Assembly: GCA_037074615.1 (NCBI GenBank)
Contig: CM073560.1
Coordinates: forward strand, 5,773,501-5,837,500
Source: Leucaena leucocephala
Taxonomy: Eukaryota > Streptophyta > Magnoliopsida > Fabales > Fabaceae
Direction: 5' to 3'
Length of the DNA stretch: 64,000 bases
In this document: in pieces, positions 1 to 10,809 of the stretch
Layout: each line of letters opens with the position of its first letter
Numbering within the stretch: position 1 is the first letter of the stretch
The notes under the pieces: model-generated
What the model saw: the letters and a program-made list of their open reading frames with translations, nothing else
Databases searched by the model: none
Told to the model about the DNA's origin: nothing
Made by a program: the position numbers and the translations under genes

Positions 1-288
1 CAAGTTTCTATTATCGTCCCCCATCTGTTTTAACCTGTGCACGGAGACATTAATTTTTAATTTTCAATGTCAATAAAGGTGATTGGTGACGAAATGAAAA
101 GCATATACTGAAAACAGAATAATACGAACAGATATAAATCTACTTTCGGTAACAAATATGTCCATCGATATAATAACATGAACCTAATAAATCCACACAG
201 AAGCACAGAGGGCATTCCGATTACACAACAACAATAAAGCTGTAAAAATAGTCTCAATCTACATAACAATAATGCCGTGAAAACAGTC

Positions 289-1353
289 TCAATCTGCATA
301 ACAATAATGCCGTAAAAATAGTAACAGTTGTTTCTTCATTCCCATTTGTGCAGCATACATTTCCCTCATTGCGGGATCCAGCATGAGTTTTGTGCATCGT
401 ACATACCAATCATCATCAGCGATTACTTCATCAAGTTGAGTTAGGTGTTTCATGACTTCCGTAATGGATGGTACGTTGGCAGATGCTTCATCTGCTCTTT
501 TGTGAGCATGTTCCACCTCTACCCTAGTTAAATCGACAATTTGACTGAGTGAATCTGCTATCCTAGTTGATGCAGGTCCCTTGTGCTCCTTCTTCATCCC
601 TCCCCTCCTCTTCCTAACCCCTAATGACCCGCTACCAGACACTAGCTCCTTCCCCCGCACGCTACCTTCACCACTGGTCCCTTGAGATGTGTTGAACGTC
701 ATTCGATTGATATCCCCACTTATGCCAGTGGGAGCCAGCAAAATTTCCTCGCTATCTCCTGACCCTTCTTCCAGATCCGTGGGCTCATCATTGTCGTATG
801 CTGTTGTATTTTCTGTTGGAAGTGTCTTGGATGATGGTGCCCATGCATTTGGGCCTGTGGCTGCCACATTACTGAAGATTTCCTCCATCTCTGCTCGAAA
901 CGATAGACCTTTCGTTCTGAATTTGTCGTACTCTGCGTCCTCCTGCAGACATAACAACAAAAATAAATGACAATCATATGTGACATGGGTTGAACATATA
1001 TCGTATCATCAAATCTCATTGTCATACCAATTTTTTCTTCTCCCACCAATCATCTGCACTTCTACTGTGTTCTTCTCCGTATTCCATCCTACCCCTGTCT
1101 CGTTAATCAATTTGTTCCACGCTTGCCATTCCTTTCGTATCGAGTCATACTTGTTTTTAAACTGCATTTTTTCATAGACTTTCCCCGTCTGTGCTGTGAA
1201 CGCGTCAGCAATATTGGCCCATCCTTTCTTTGTATACACAGTACCTTTTCTTTCACCCTTGCGAAGTTGTTCGATGCAAAGGTCAATAAACACCTTAGTA
1301 TTGCTAGCATCCCATGAAGCTTTACATTTGTCCTTCACCATTATGCTATACAC
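289..1353 (-). pseudogene. Myb/SANT-like DNA-binding protein (Harbinger accessory type), frameshifted
   Basis: Two exons on the minus strand: 1353-1028 and 942-289 (stop TGA at 291-289), with a GT-AG intron between. Exon 1 encodes a Myb/SANT-like domain of the L10-interacting-MYB/Harbinger type, including KASWDASNTKVFIDLCIEQ, KGW, and KYDSIRKEWQAWNKL. Exon 2 begins EDAEYDKFRTKGL and continues with an acidic and Ser-rich linker, a basic RKRRGGMKKEHK patch, and a C-terminal helical block. In exon 1 the conserved ADDWWEKK segment is present but in the +1 frame relative to the upstream domain. About one base is missing near 1056-1060. In the shifted frame the exon ends KKL and joins exon 2 in phase 0, so the original product would be about 326 aa. 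Either the copy is broken or the assembly has an indel. In intact elements the protein helps the transposase bind DNA. Confidence 0.75.
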
Positions 1354-3256
1354 AAGTGAAGTAATTAATTTTCCTAATACTAAAATTTTCTTCCTTCAAC
1401 ACACTCTCACGCGCCACCAACCATCCAGAATATTCACATCACATTCATAATGATGACTTTTGCCCCAACAGAAATCAAGCATACACTGATACAAATGACC
1501 CAATTCAACAATTATGTGTGTTCTGTACAAGGTAGTACAGAAATCAGCCAACAAAAGGAAAGAAGGCTTTTTTACAGAAATCAAGCATACATGGAAGGAG
1601 GGCTTTCTTATACGGGAGAGAGTAAAAGCCGGCTACACATGGAAATTTTCATTTTTTTCGTTAACAAAGGGATCACATTGCGAGTACAGAACATAAGATG
1701 CTGTAATATGAACACTGGGCAGTACAAAAATTGCACAAACAGATCTCTCACAACACCTATGAACATAGCAATTCATACTGATCAGTTAGATAGCTTCACA
1801 AGATTCGCAGATTCCATACATAAGTGCCAATTAACACACTCACAGCTTCATTCACGGTCCAATGAACAAAATGGACAAGTAGCAGAAATCATGGTAGTCG
1901 CCCTATCAGAACGGATAACAGCACATAGTGGTAAATCATGCGAAAAAATCCAACACTACGCAGGCAGTTCAGCAGATAACAACATCACGCAAAGTGGGAA
2001 GCAGAGAGCACATAAGAGAAGGTAAAGAGTGGAACACTACCAGAAAGCGAATTGAAAAAAAATGAATCTTCGATCAACATGCAAAACAGAAGCTGAATGA
2101 CCCATTAACCATGACTGAAAGCACCGAGTAACACAAATCAGCCACTTCACTTTACCTGAAGAAGTTGGCGAGGTATGCAAAACAGGGCGTCGGTGCGTCG
2201 GTGCGTCACAGACGACAGGACGAGATTGACACCGAGGGACGATGATGACGGCTCAAACGTGCGGATCCATACACCCGACCACCAAGCCTGACCACGAAAG
2301 CAGGGTATTGGCAGAGATCAACTCCCACGCGACCACACGACATGGCAAGATTTTCGAGCAGAGAGGTCGAGTGTTAAGGAACGACGACGGCACGGCACGA
2401 CCTCCCGCGAAGATGTACTTGCCAAGAATGTCTTCAGATGGGGCTGTGAGAGCATATCGATATATATAGAGACGAGTGGAGGAGTAGACGCGATCTCGAC
2501 AGTGGTAGCAGGAACAGACTCGAGCTCGGCAGTGGAAAGGAACAGACGCAAGCTCCTCACCCGCAGGTCGGGAGAGAGTTGACGCAGTGAGACGCAGGAT
2601 TCACGAAAGAGAAGCAGCAGCGCAGGTGGGAGGAAGCGGCAGCCGTGAGTGTGAGAGAGGCGCAGGAGAAGGAAGAAGAGGAAAGTGAAAATGAAAGAGA
2701 AGCGGCAGGAGGTGTAACATCCCAATTTTTGGGTCTAGTTGAACTGGGAGGTAGTCTGATATGGGCAGGCTGCTAAACCCATAGTCCTAGGGTAGTAATC
2801 TGATATGGGCGGATTATTTACCTGTATTTTGTAGGATCCGAGGGATGAGCTAAGTCCTTCAGGATGTAAAGATGAGTTAAGTCTTTAACCTACAGAATCA
2901 GGACAGTTCACCTAGGTTCAAAATGAGGAGTGTGAGGAATATCCTAAGTCTTAAGCCTAGGAATTCTACAGGTAGCTTGATATGGGCTAGCTCCTGTGTA
3001 AGATAACCTAATATGGAGGGTTGTCGAGCCTTTCAATTAACAAGGACTCCCGAAGAGTAGGGGATGAGTTATTGAAAAAGAATTTCTAGAACTTAGGATG
3101 AAGGATAAGAAGAAAGTGAGATAAGATAGACCCTAGAATTATGCTAAGATTCTGTGGGGTGAGATATGAAAGGAATGGACACTGCTTATGAGAGCAGTAG
3201 AGTTGTCCATAAGAAAGAAAGCAGACAGTATGAGAAAGATGTATTGGTGACTTTTG

Positions 3257-3462
3257 GTCGCGACGAGGAAGTAGATTGGTCGCGACTAATATTGACAGAG
3301 AGGATTGGTCGTGACGGATATGTATGTGGTGTCGCGACTAATGAGTAGAATGAGCCTAGTTGTGACTAGAATATGTTGTGGTCGCGACTAGCAAATGTTG
3401 TGGTCGTGAATAATGAGCACAGAAGGTGTTATGTCGCGATGAGATGATGGTTAGGTTGCGAC
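3257..3462. repeat. Nine spaced GTCGCGAC palindromes within solo LTR 1
   Basis: The 8-bp palindrome GTCGCGAC occurs at 3257, 3279, 3331 and 3381. Variants occur at 3308 (GTCGTGAC), 3359 (GTTGTGAC), 3403 (GTCGTGAA), 3433 (GTCGCGAT) and 3455 (GTTGCGAC). Almost every difference is a C-to-T or G-to-A change, as expected from deamination of methylated CpG. They lie upstream of the LTR TATA box at 4056, so they may be protein-binding sites in the U3 enhancer. Confidence 0.8.
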
Positions 3463-3872
3463 TAGTGGCTATAAGTGGTGCTAGCCGTATGAGATCTAGT
3501 GGGCCAAGAGTTGTGAAGGTCCAAATGAGATAGTTACCCGGTTAGAGATAGAACTGGGGAAGAAGGACAGATACAGGAAAGGTTATCTGGAAACCATGAG
3601 ATGGACTGATAAGGTATCCTCATGGGACCCACAAGATGACACATGGCATTAGAGCATGGTTCAGTGACCTTTCAGTAGAGTAAAGTTACTCGGTTGGCAC
3701 GATAACCGAGGAGGTGATCAGATAAGTCTGGGATTTATCTGGATAGCATTGGAAGGCGTGAGAGGTCTCTTCCAGGCGCCACATGGCATTGATCTGGAGG
3801 AAGCAGATAAAGCTAAGGACACACATTACGAGGTAGGACTCTGGACCGGTGAGTCAGCCTGATGAGTCAGCA

Positions 3873-3945
3873 TGCTGAGGTGTCCAGGATTTTTGACATG
3901 TGGAAAATGTGCTGCTGAGGTGTCCGCTGAGGTGTCCACTGAGGT
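3873..3945 (+). repeat. Short ctgaggtgtcc repeats in solo LTR 1
   Basis: The 11-mer CTGAGGTGTCC appears four times: once at 3873 and three times closely spaced between about 3914 and 3945, the last copies separated by one to three bases. The cluster lies about 110 bp upstream of the LTR TATA box. The function is unknown; promoter-proximal repeats of this kind are common in plant LTR U3 regions. Confidence 0.7.
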
Positions 3946-4055
3946 GTCCTGGATGATGCAGTAAAAAGGAATAAAAGAAAATAGGAAATTCCAGGAAAAA
4001 CCAGGACCACATGTTCAGATGGCATGAAAATTACGAGAATGCCATTGGGAAACTC

Positions 4056-4063
4056 TATATAAA
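4056..4063 (+). promoter_or_regulatory. TATA box of solo LTR 1
   Basis: TATATAAA is followed by a C-rich run. It lies two-thirds of the way into the LTR, where the U3/R boundary is expected. Transcription would start near 4090 if the LTR is still active. Confidence 0.55.
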
Positions 4064-4975
4064 CCCCCCTTTCTTTCATTTGCTTCACGCATGGGTAAGG
4101 AAGAGTGAGAGAAAGAAGAGAGAGAAGGAGAAGGAAAGGAAGAGAGAAAGGAAGTTCTAGCGGAGCTGGAAGCAGAATAGAGATAGGAGAGTTCTGCTGA
4201 GCTAGCCAGGTAGTAACTAATCCTAGCTTTATGTAATGGCTTTGTGATTTGATGTGCTATTGTTTGGTTGGATTGTTATCTTATATGTTATGTCTGAAAC
4301 TCTACTACAATGCTATGATCATATGTTATTGAGTATGGAAGCACGCCGCATACTTATCTGTACACAATCACAAGCAAGCACTGTCACACTGCATTATATA
4401 TACTGTTATGATTGTTGCTACTGAGATTCCCCCGAATCTCATCCCCCTTGTATAACCCATTTTCGGGAGGTTATGTCGAGGTAGATTTTGAGAATTTTGA
4501 TAGACGCCGTTATGCTGCTGAAATTTCGGCGGAGATAGCAGTAGTGGAGAAAGGATATGATGCGTACTGTGTACGTAGGTACTGTCTAAGGAGGCTGGTA
4601 GTGAGTGGACCTAGCCGGTTCATCCAGTCTTTCCTGGGTACTTACGTAGAATGGTAGTTCTAATGAAAGAATTACCGAATCAGTACAGCTAGTATAGCTT
4701 CCGCGAGTGTACTCTGAGGAGTCTAAGGCAGGATGTTTCAGGAGGCGCACACACAGTCGGCAGGAGTAAATGCCCAACGGTAACAATAAAAACACACCCA
4801 AAAAATGAAAAAAGCTGCTGCCCCCAGATTCTGCCCAAACCATGGTTTTGAAGAATAAAACCATGGTTTGCTCTGAAACAGGATTGTGCCCAAATTTGAG
4901 GTGTTTGGCTGAAATATTTTAAAACTGTGGTTTACCCATAAAATCGATTCTGCAACCTCATAGCCAAACACACAC

Positions 4976-6866
4976 TAAGATGCCTCTTCCTTGTGGGTTT
5001 TTTTTAATTTAAACCTCAATTCTCCTACTTAATAGTCTAATTAGTCTATTGTTAAATCAAGTACCTTTACATTAGTGATTTATGCTAATTCCATTTTTCA
5101 TGATTCAGCTTACCTATTGTTCAAAGGATTTGCATTAATTAAGATTTGTAAATTCTAATATATTGAGTTATAAAATAGTGTAACTCATTTTCTCTACTCT
5201 ATATGCAACCAAAGAATGTGCATGTTTTCAAGAGTGTAGGTAACACAACCAGACAGAAAAGTAAATGGCTTGCCACTGTTGACAGAGAATCTGAGTGTTA
5301 GGGATTAATGTAGAAAAAAAAAGTGTAGCGTCTTACTCCATTCATCATGTGTGGATTAAGATAACAAATTAAAATTAGTTTACAAACTTAAAATTTTCAA
5401 AAATGTAGGAGTAATGTCTTTTCAAAATTATACTTCTTAAAAAAGGGGTTATGTTTTTTTGTAATAAGGTTAAAATCTAATTTTGTCTTTAAATATTTTA
5501 AGTGCATTAGACATCTTAAAGTCAAGGACCGCGCGTGATGTCGCCCTTATGTATTAAAAACAAAGCATTGCCACCCTTTCATCAAACGTCTGTTAATTTA
5601 ATTGTTAGTTGATTAAGAAATTATAAATAAGAATGTCGTAAAAATATTAATATGGATAAGTCCCCAAAATTATAAATAAATTTTAAGAGACTAATGTTGC
5701 GCTATTAAGTAATAAAAATATATTTTATTTGTTTTAATAATATCTTATTAAAATGTTAATACTTTAACCATCAGCAGTACTAGGTTTGTGCAGGCGTAAT
5801 TGTGATCAAGTACAAATTTGCAGGGACTAGCTCATGGACAACATGGATTAGTCCCAAGGGAACGGAAGAATTGAAATGACTTTGGCTATATTTTCAGTAC
5901 ATGCCACTTTACTGCTTCCAATTCTCAATAGTAAATATAAATAATAAAAAATAAATTTATATTTCATAAAAATATGAATTTAATTATTATTATTATTATT
6001 ATTAATTTTTTTTATAAATAATTTTATAAGTCTCTTATAAATACTCTTTAAATCTTAAGGCTATATTTTAATATTAATAAAAAATTGATACTAAATCTAT
6101 CTAAATTTTTATATATAAAAAAAAAAATCTCAATATCTGCTAAGGATTCTATCCATTGCTTGACAAAAAACCTTTTTTTTTTGTGGCCTCCTTTGTAACT
6201 CATTCATCGTAAGGATTTCGTCAACAATATGTTTCTTTGGGAGATGAAGACCCTATTGCAAAATCGGCAAATGGACAGTGAGCGTATGTATCGTTTCTGA
6301 CTTGAATTTTGATTTAGAGATGTTCAGTGATAATTTAACCTAAAATCTTTTGATTTTTAGTTATAATGGATTGTTAGATCCTTCTTCTGATTTGAACGTT
6401 GATATCATAAAAATATTGCATTAATTGAGGATACCAATTGTTCTTTCAAACAAACTTTTTGGAGAAAAATTGCTCGTTTAGCCTTCATAATTGTTCAACC
6501 AATGGTCAAGTTGGTCAAATATTACCATCGGGTGATATTACATCATTTTTAAAACTGAATATTATTGCGCCAATTGAAAATTAAGGACACCAATTATACT
6601 CAGGAAAAAACTTTCAAGACAAATTTTTCATCTAACCAAAGAGAAAAATTCACAAATTTTAGAGCATTCGAAATCTCCTGTACACTCAGATTTTTAATCT
6701 TATTTATGTCAATAAGCTCAGACTTTAAAATGGCTTCGGCTAGATTACGAAAGCCACCAACTTTTTTTGGCCAAAAAATGAAAACGACTTGTTAACGTTT
6801 GTATTTTGTACAAATCTTTTTAAAAAGATATTAAATTCATTTATAATCTAAAGACAGCGCGAAATC
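4976..6866. other. Intergenic AT-rich DNA, no gene seen
   Basis: There is no ORF with recognisable similarity and no splice-consistent exon chain. An ATT microsatellite lies at about 5979-6003. The 76-codon ORF at 6565-6795 is low in complexity and unlike any family I know. Confidence 0.6.
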
Positions 6867-7138
6867 TTTTTTTTTGGTATATAAATTTTTGAAAAAGGGT
6901 TAGACTTACCCACGATCTAAGGGTAGGGCGAAGTTTCCCTTCCTCCTAAGCGATACTAATATAGGGCAGGGCGAGCCGTCTATTATCCTCAGGCGTAAAC
7001 CTAGGCACCCAAGAGTTAGGATGCTTCCCCAAGCGTCATGACTGAAACTACAACAAAGTAATACTACTCAGAGATCGAACACTCTCCAAATAGTCGAATG
7101 TCTCATCCCTTCGCCAGTTGAACTATGGACGATGGGTT
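6867..7138 (-). mobile_element. SINE, family B, copy 1
   Basis: Minus-strand tRNA-type SINE. Box A TAGTTCAACTGG (complement of 7114-7125) fits TRGYNNARNNGG, and box B GTGTTCGATCTC (complement of 7071-7082) lies about 31 bp further, a tRNA-like spacing. The element ends in a poly(A) tract, seen as T at 6867-6875. The body matches 37381-37470 and 41534-41741. I could not see a clear target duplication for this copy, so the 5' edge is approximate. Confidence 0.75.
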
Positions 7139-7152
7139 TAGGATACCTCTGC

Positions 7153-7335
7153 TTTTTTTTTTTGGTTGCCCACCCGGTTCAACGAAATTTTGCCCCGACC
7201 ACATTTGGATCTGACCTGCGTCGCGTACCTGGCTATGGTAGATGAGTCTCCTAATAAATTTTTTTTACATACGGCGAGATTCGAACTCGAGACCTCTGGA
7301 TAATAAATTCGGGCCGATTGGGCTATTATTGGGCT
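7153..7335 (-). mobile_element. SINE, family A, copy 1
   Basis: Second SINE on the minus strand, immediately next to the family-B copy. Box A is TAGCCCAATCGG (complement of 7314-7325), box B GAGTTCGAATC (complement of 7278-7288). The 3' A tract is seen as T at 7153-7163. The body shares the GGAGACTCA and CGGGTGGGCAAC-like blocks with copies at 28051, 32578 and 32917. The 5' edge is approximate. Confidence 0.75.
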
Positions 7336-7651
7336 TCCACGTGCGGATTGGAACAGGCCCAAAGCCTTTACCGTCAACTCAAAACAAAAATAAAAATAAA
7401 AGGAAAGAAAAAAGAATCTTCTGGGTTATGCCCCACAAGTCCACAACTTGTTCACCCATATCATCTGACATTTATTTCTCCCATCAGGACGCCAAGGTCT
7501 TTCTCTTTGGACAATCTAACCCGCCAGTTATACTAGAAGCTTTCTTTCATTTTCGGTGGCTGAATTCTGAAAGTTTTCTTCGAGGAATCTGATAATTGCG
7601 GGGTGGAGATCCGAAACTAGGATCTTTACGAATTAGCTTCTTCAATCGGAA

Positions 7652-10600
7652 ATGTCTTCTCCTGCTGAGTATGCTCTCTTCCCTCCCTTCCTCTGTTTGT
7701 CTTCTTGTTCTTTCTTGCTTCTGCGTTTCTGTTGCATTAGCTAAATGAATCTCTGGTATCCGTTAGTTATCTGCGTTCACCAGTACGAATAACGCTCTTC
7801 TTGGTGCATTAGAATGTAGTTTGACCTTTCTTGTCTCAAAATTTGGCTTATTCTACTGCAATGTTCCATTTAGGAACAGATATGGACTCACGGTGTGTAA
7901 AGTAACCATTTGGCACGTTTCATACAATAATCTTTGTTTAATTAATTACTTCAATTATACCGCACAGGAAGGAGGATATCATCCTATCCTAATTGGTAGA
8001 TTATAACTTCATTCGGAATTTTTAAGTCGATGTTAAGTGCATTAACATTAATTTGATATTGCTAAGCCGAATCCCTGATCAATTTCATGGGGTTGATTAA
8101 CTTTAAGCGCATGACTTTCTGACAATTTTCTCTCTGCTATTTGCTTGCTGCATTACTATTTATTAACTGATAGTTCACTTTGGTTGTTTGCCACTCCCTC
8201 CGTTCCTTAAACTAATTTGGGGTATATAATATGAATTTATTTCGAGGGTTTAGATTTGATTATAATTAATTTATTTATTTAGTTTTATTAGTCTAAAAAA
8301 AATCAACTAGCTCTTAATATATAAGAACGGAGGAAGTATTATTTATTTATTTATTTTTCATACTTTTTGGTCGTTTATATGACTTTAAGAAACCCATAAA
8401 ATATGTCAAATTTCATCTCCTTTCAGATTTTATCACTCTCTTCCACCTGTAAGCAAGGTTTATGGCACCCTTTGCCTGGTGGCTACTACAGCTTTTCAAC
8501 TTGGATTATATAGTCCAGTACACATTGCATTGCTGTATGAGGAGGTGTTCTATCGCTTTCAGGTCAGGATTGCACGGGTTATTTAGTTTAAGAGAAAAGA
8601 TGTATACTGTTAGTGCTCCCAAAAGGCAAAACTAATTGTATTCATTCTAAGCCTTGATTTCTTAAAATTCTACCAGCATGCCTTTAATGTTACAAATAAA
8701 TAACTTGATTGTACTTAAGCTTAAGTTTAGTCCAATGATTAATTAGAAAAGCTGAGACCCTTAGCAAACTAAGGTAACTTCAGTCAAACTATTCAACATA
8801 ACTTGTCTATATCGCAATATTTGTAGGTCTGGAGGCTGTTCACAAACTTCTTTTTCCTTGGAAAATTCTCTATCAATTTTGGGATTCGTCTCTTAATGAT
8901 GTAAGTAACCCCAAGATCAGATGCATGACATAACATTTTCTAGTCTATTAAATTAGAGGATTTTAGAAGGATAAGAGGAGATAGCATATATTTCTTATAA
9001 TCTATTCTCACAATTGCAGAGCAAGGTATGGCGTCCAACTTGAAAAGGGACCATTTGACAGGCGAACTTCTGACTTCTTATGGATGATGATATTTGGAGC
9101 CTTTACTCTATTGGTGTGTAAGATCATTTCAATGTACATTTTTCATATTATTGTTATTTTGTGTGTGTGATTTATTACCTTCAAAATGGATTAAGTTTTG
9201 TTTTTATAGAAGCCATTCTACCCATTCTGGTTTTTGAACTTTGAACACGGCTAGAAGATGAGGGAAACTATGATTGATTCCATTTCATGGTTTCTTTTGT
9301 TGGGCATGTCTTTCCTATTCTAGCAATTATGCACTTGAAGTTATGCTCTTTGTCTCATGAATTCTAGCCTAGTGGAGGAAAATTTGTTATTTCGGAACAT
9401 ATTTGGGTAGAAAATGATTGATTTATGCATGAGTTAGTAAGAAATATTTCATAAAAGAGGTTGCGTAACATCAATTGAAGTAGTTATAAACATTAAGGTT
9501 GATAAAATAAACCATGGAACATGCGAGGAGACTTGTTACTGATTTACAGAAAGTGGCAGAAAAGACGAAAGCTAGTTTGACCTAGGAAGGGGAGGTTCCA
9601 ATAAAATAAATACTTGAAATTTCTGTGCAGATTCGATCTTTCACTGGAGATCAATAAAGAAATTAAAAGAACATTAGAGGGAAGTTAATTTTAGTGAAGC
9701 AAAAGCATTATAAGATTTTGGGTTTAATTATTGTTGAATAATTACAACCTCCCTTTCCCAACCTTAGTTGTTATCCCACTTAGTCTTATTTCACACTTTT
9801 CTGCTAACATCAGTTTTGTTTGCTTTTGCATTGTATCTGGATTACAGGTCTTGTCTGCCATTCCTATTTTTTGGTCCCCTTTCTTGGGAATATCACTTGT
9901 TTTCATGCTTCTTTATGTCTGGAGTAGAGAATTTCCAAATGCCCAAATCAACATATACGGACTTGTTTCACTTAAGGTATGTTGAGTCTTATGTCAGCTG
10001 GAAGAAACTATAGCTTTTCTTTCATTTTTCTTCAGCTATATAGACTCACCAGATTAGGTCTTGCTGAATCTAATGAGAACCATACTCATGTTATCTCATC
10101 CAGGCTTTCTATTTCCCGTGGGCAATGCTTGCTTTGGATGTCATATTTGGCTCACCCCTAGTGCCAGATCTTCTAGGTATCATTGCTGGGCATTTATACT
10201 ACTTCTTGACAGTGTTGCATCCACTTGCTGGTGGAAAGAACATACTAAAGACTCCAATGTGGGTGTATCCTTACTGTTTGACCTTAGCTCTTTTAAAGTG
10301 TTCATTAAATGCTATAGTAATCTAATATTTTTCTATTTTATGCTGACATGAAGGCATAAAAAATCACTAAAAGTAGTTGAAATAGGATAAAACACTAAAA
10401 AGCAAGTCTTGTCTGTGTTTGACACTCATATCCATCATACTTAGGATACACAGTGGTTTTAGTTGTTCTTTGTAATTGACATGCTGCCATGTCTATGTCC
10501 ATAGTTCTGTGAGTCTTGCATATGCATTAGTTGCTCAGATTATTCTTTGCATTTGACTTGAGGCCTATTTACAAGTAACTATAAGAAACTGAATGATTAT

Positions 10601-10809
10601 TATATCAGTAACTCCCATAAAGGTGGCAAATTGATCAAAAGCTGAAGTTATTGTTGTGTTCTTAACTATTATTTCAAAGACATAAATTGGTTGCAAGGTG
10701 GGGAGTAGGAGCACAACCAATGAGCCGAGGCCAGCGAACAAATCCTGCCCAGCCAGAGCCAAGCACGGGGACAGCTTTCAGGGGAAGATCGTACCGACTC
10801 AATGATTAG
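7652..10809 (+). CDS. DER1: Derlin-1, ER-associated degradation factor
   Basis: Multi-pass ER-membrane protein of the rhomboid-pseudoprotease family; derlins help move misfolded proteins out of the ER for p97/CDC48-driven proteasomal degradation. Seven exons with GT-AG introns: 7652-7668, 8427-8562, 8827-8900, 9020-9113, 9848-9976, 10104-10264, 10680-10809. They total 741 nt, 246 aa plus stop TAG. The start is supported by MSSPAE, which corresponds to the MSTPGE start of Arabidopsis DER1, and by correct phase across the tiny first exon. The derlin WR motif is at about residues 53-54 (VWRLFTNFFFLG), followed by INFGIRLLMIARYGVQLE, FPNAQINIYGLVSLK, and IIAGHLYYFLTVLHPL. The C-terminal FRGRSYRL resembles the p97-binding SHP box and is almost identical to plant DER1. 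Intron 1 holds a Stowaway-like MITE. The nearest relative is plant DER1 rather than DER2. Confidence 0.95.
8194..8336. mobile_element. Stowaway-like MITE in DER1 intron 1
   Basis: It starts CTCCCTCCGTTCC and ends with the inverted form (about 8325-8336, GAACGGAGGAAG), the hallmark termini of plant Stowaway (Tc1/mariner) MITEs. It is 143 bp, AT-rich, with no coding capacity. TA follows on the right (8337-8338); the left dinucleotide is CA, so the left TA is probably mutated. Confidence 0.8.

Larger units (their letters stand above)
2713..4740 (+). mobile_element. Solo LTR 1 (Ty3/gypsy, chromovirus-size), 2,028 bp
   Basis: The element begins TGTAACATCC and ends GGATGTTTCA, near-perfect short inverted termini with TG...CA. 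It is flanked by the perfect 5-bp duplication GGAGG (2708-2712 and 4741-4745). No internal region follows, so this is a solo LTR left by LTR-LTR recombination. A TATATAAA box at 4056-4063 gives plus-strand orientation. Inside it are nine GTCGCGAC-type palindromes (3257-3462) and ctgaggtgtcc repeats (about 3873-3945). The assignment to Ty3/gypsy rests on length and on the TGTAACATCC start; no coding region remains to confirm it. Confidence 0.9.
1..4973 (-). mobile_element. PIF/Harbinger-like DNA transposon, right part
   Basis: Three observations suggest a PIF/Harbinger element running off the left edge. First, the Myb/SANT-like gene at 289-1353 is of the kind carried as the accessory ORF of these elements. 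Second, the right end near 4955-4973 reads inward (minus strand) as a GTGTGTTTGG-type terminus, typical of plant Harbinger and Tourist ends. Third, it is followed by TAA (4974-4976), which fits the 3-bp TWA target duplication of the superfamily. The left terminal repeat and the DDE transposase are not in the window, so the assignment is inferred. A solo LTR (2713-4740) sits inside it. The part from 1400 to 2712 has no recognised gene; on the minus strand its 2470-2712 part is pyrimidine-rich, like a 5' leader. Confidence 0.5.

Noticed and set aside
1450..2025. 191-codon plus-strand ORF
   Set aside because: No recognisable domain, composition like translated non-coding DNA, no splice or promoter context. 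It lies in the upstream part of the Harbinger-like element on the opposite strand to its gene.
2318..2725. 135-codon minus-strand ORF with a hydrophobic N-terminus
   Set aside because: It crosses the boundary of the solo LTR (2713), so its start comes from the LTR. It arises from a pyrimidine-rich leader, not a conserved protein.
7071..7325. Possible tRNA genes from perfect box A/B pairs
   Set aside because: No cloverleaf arms or acceptor stem are visible. The sequences recur elsewhere with poly(A) tails and target duplications, so they are SINEs.
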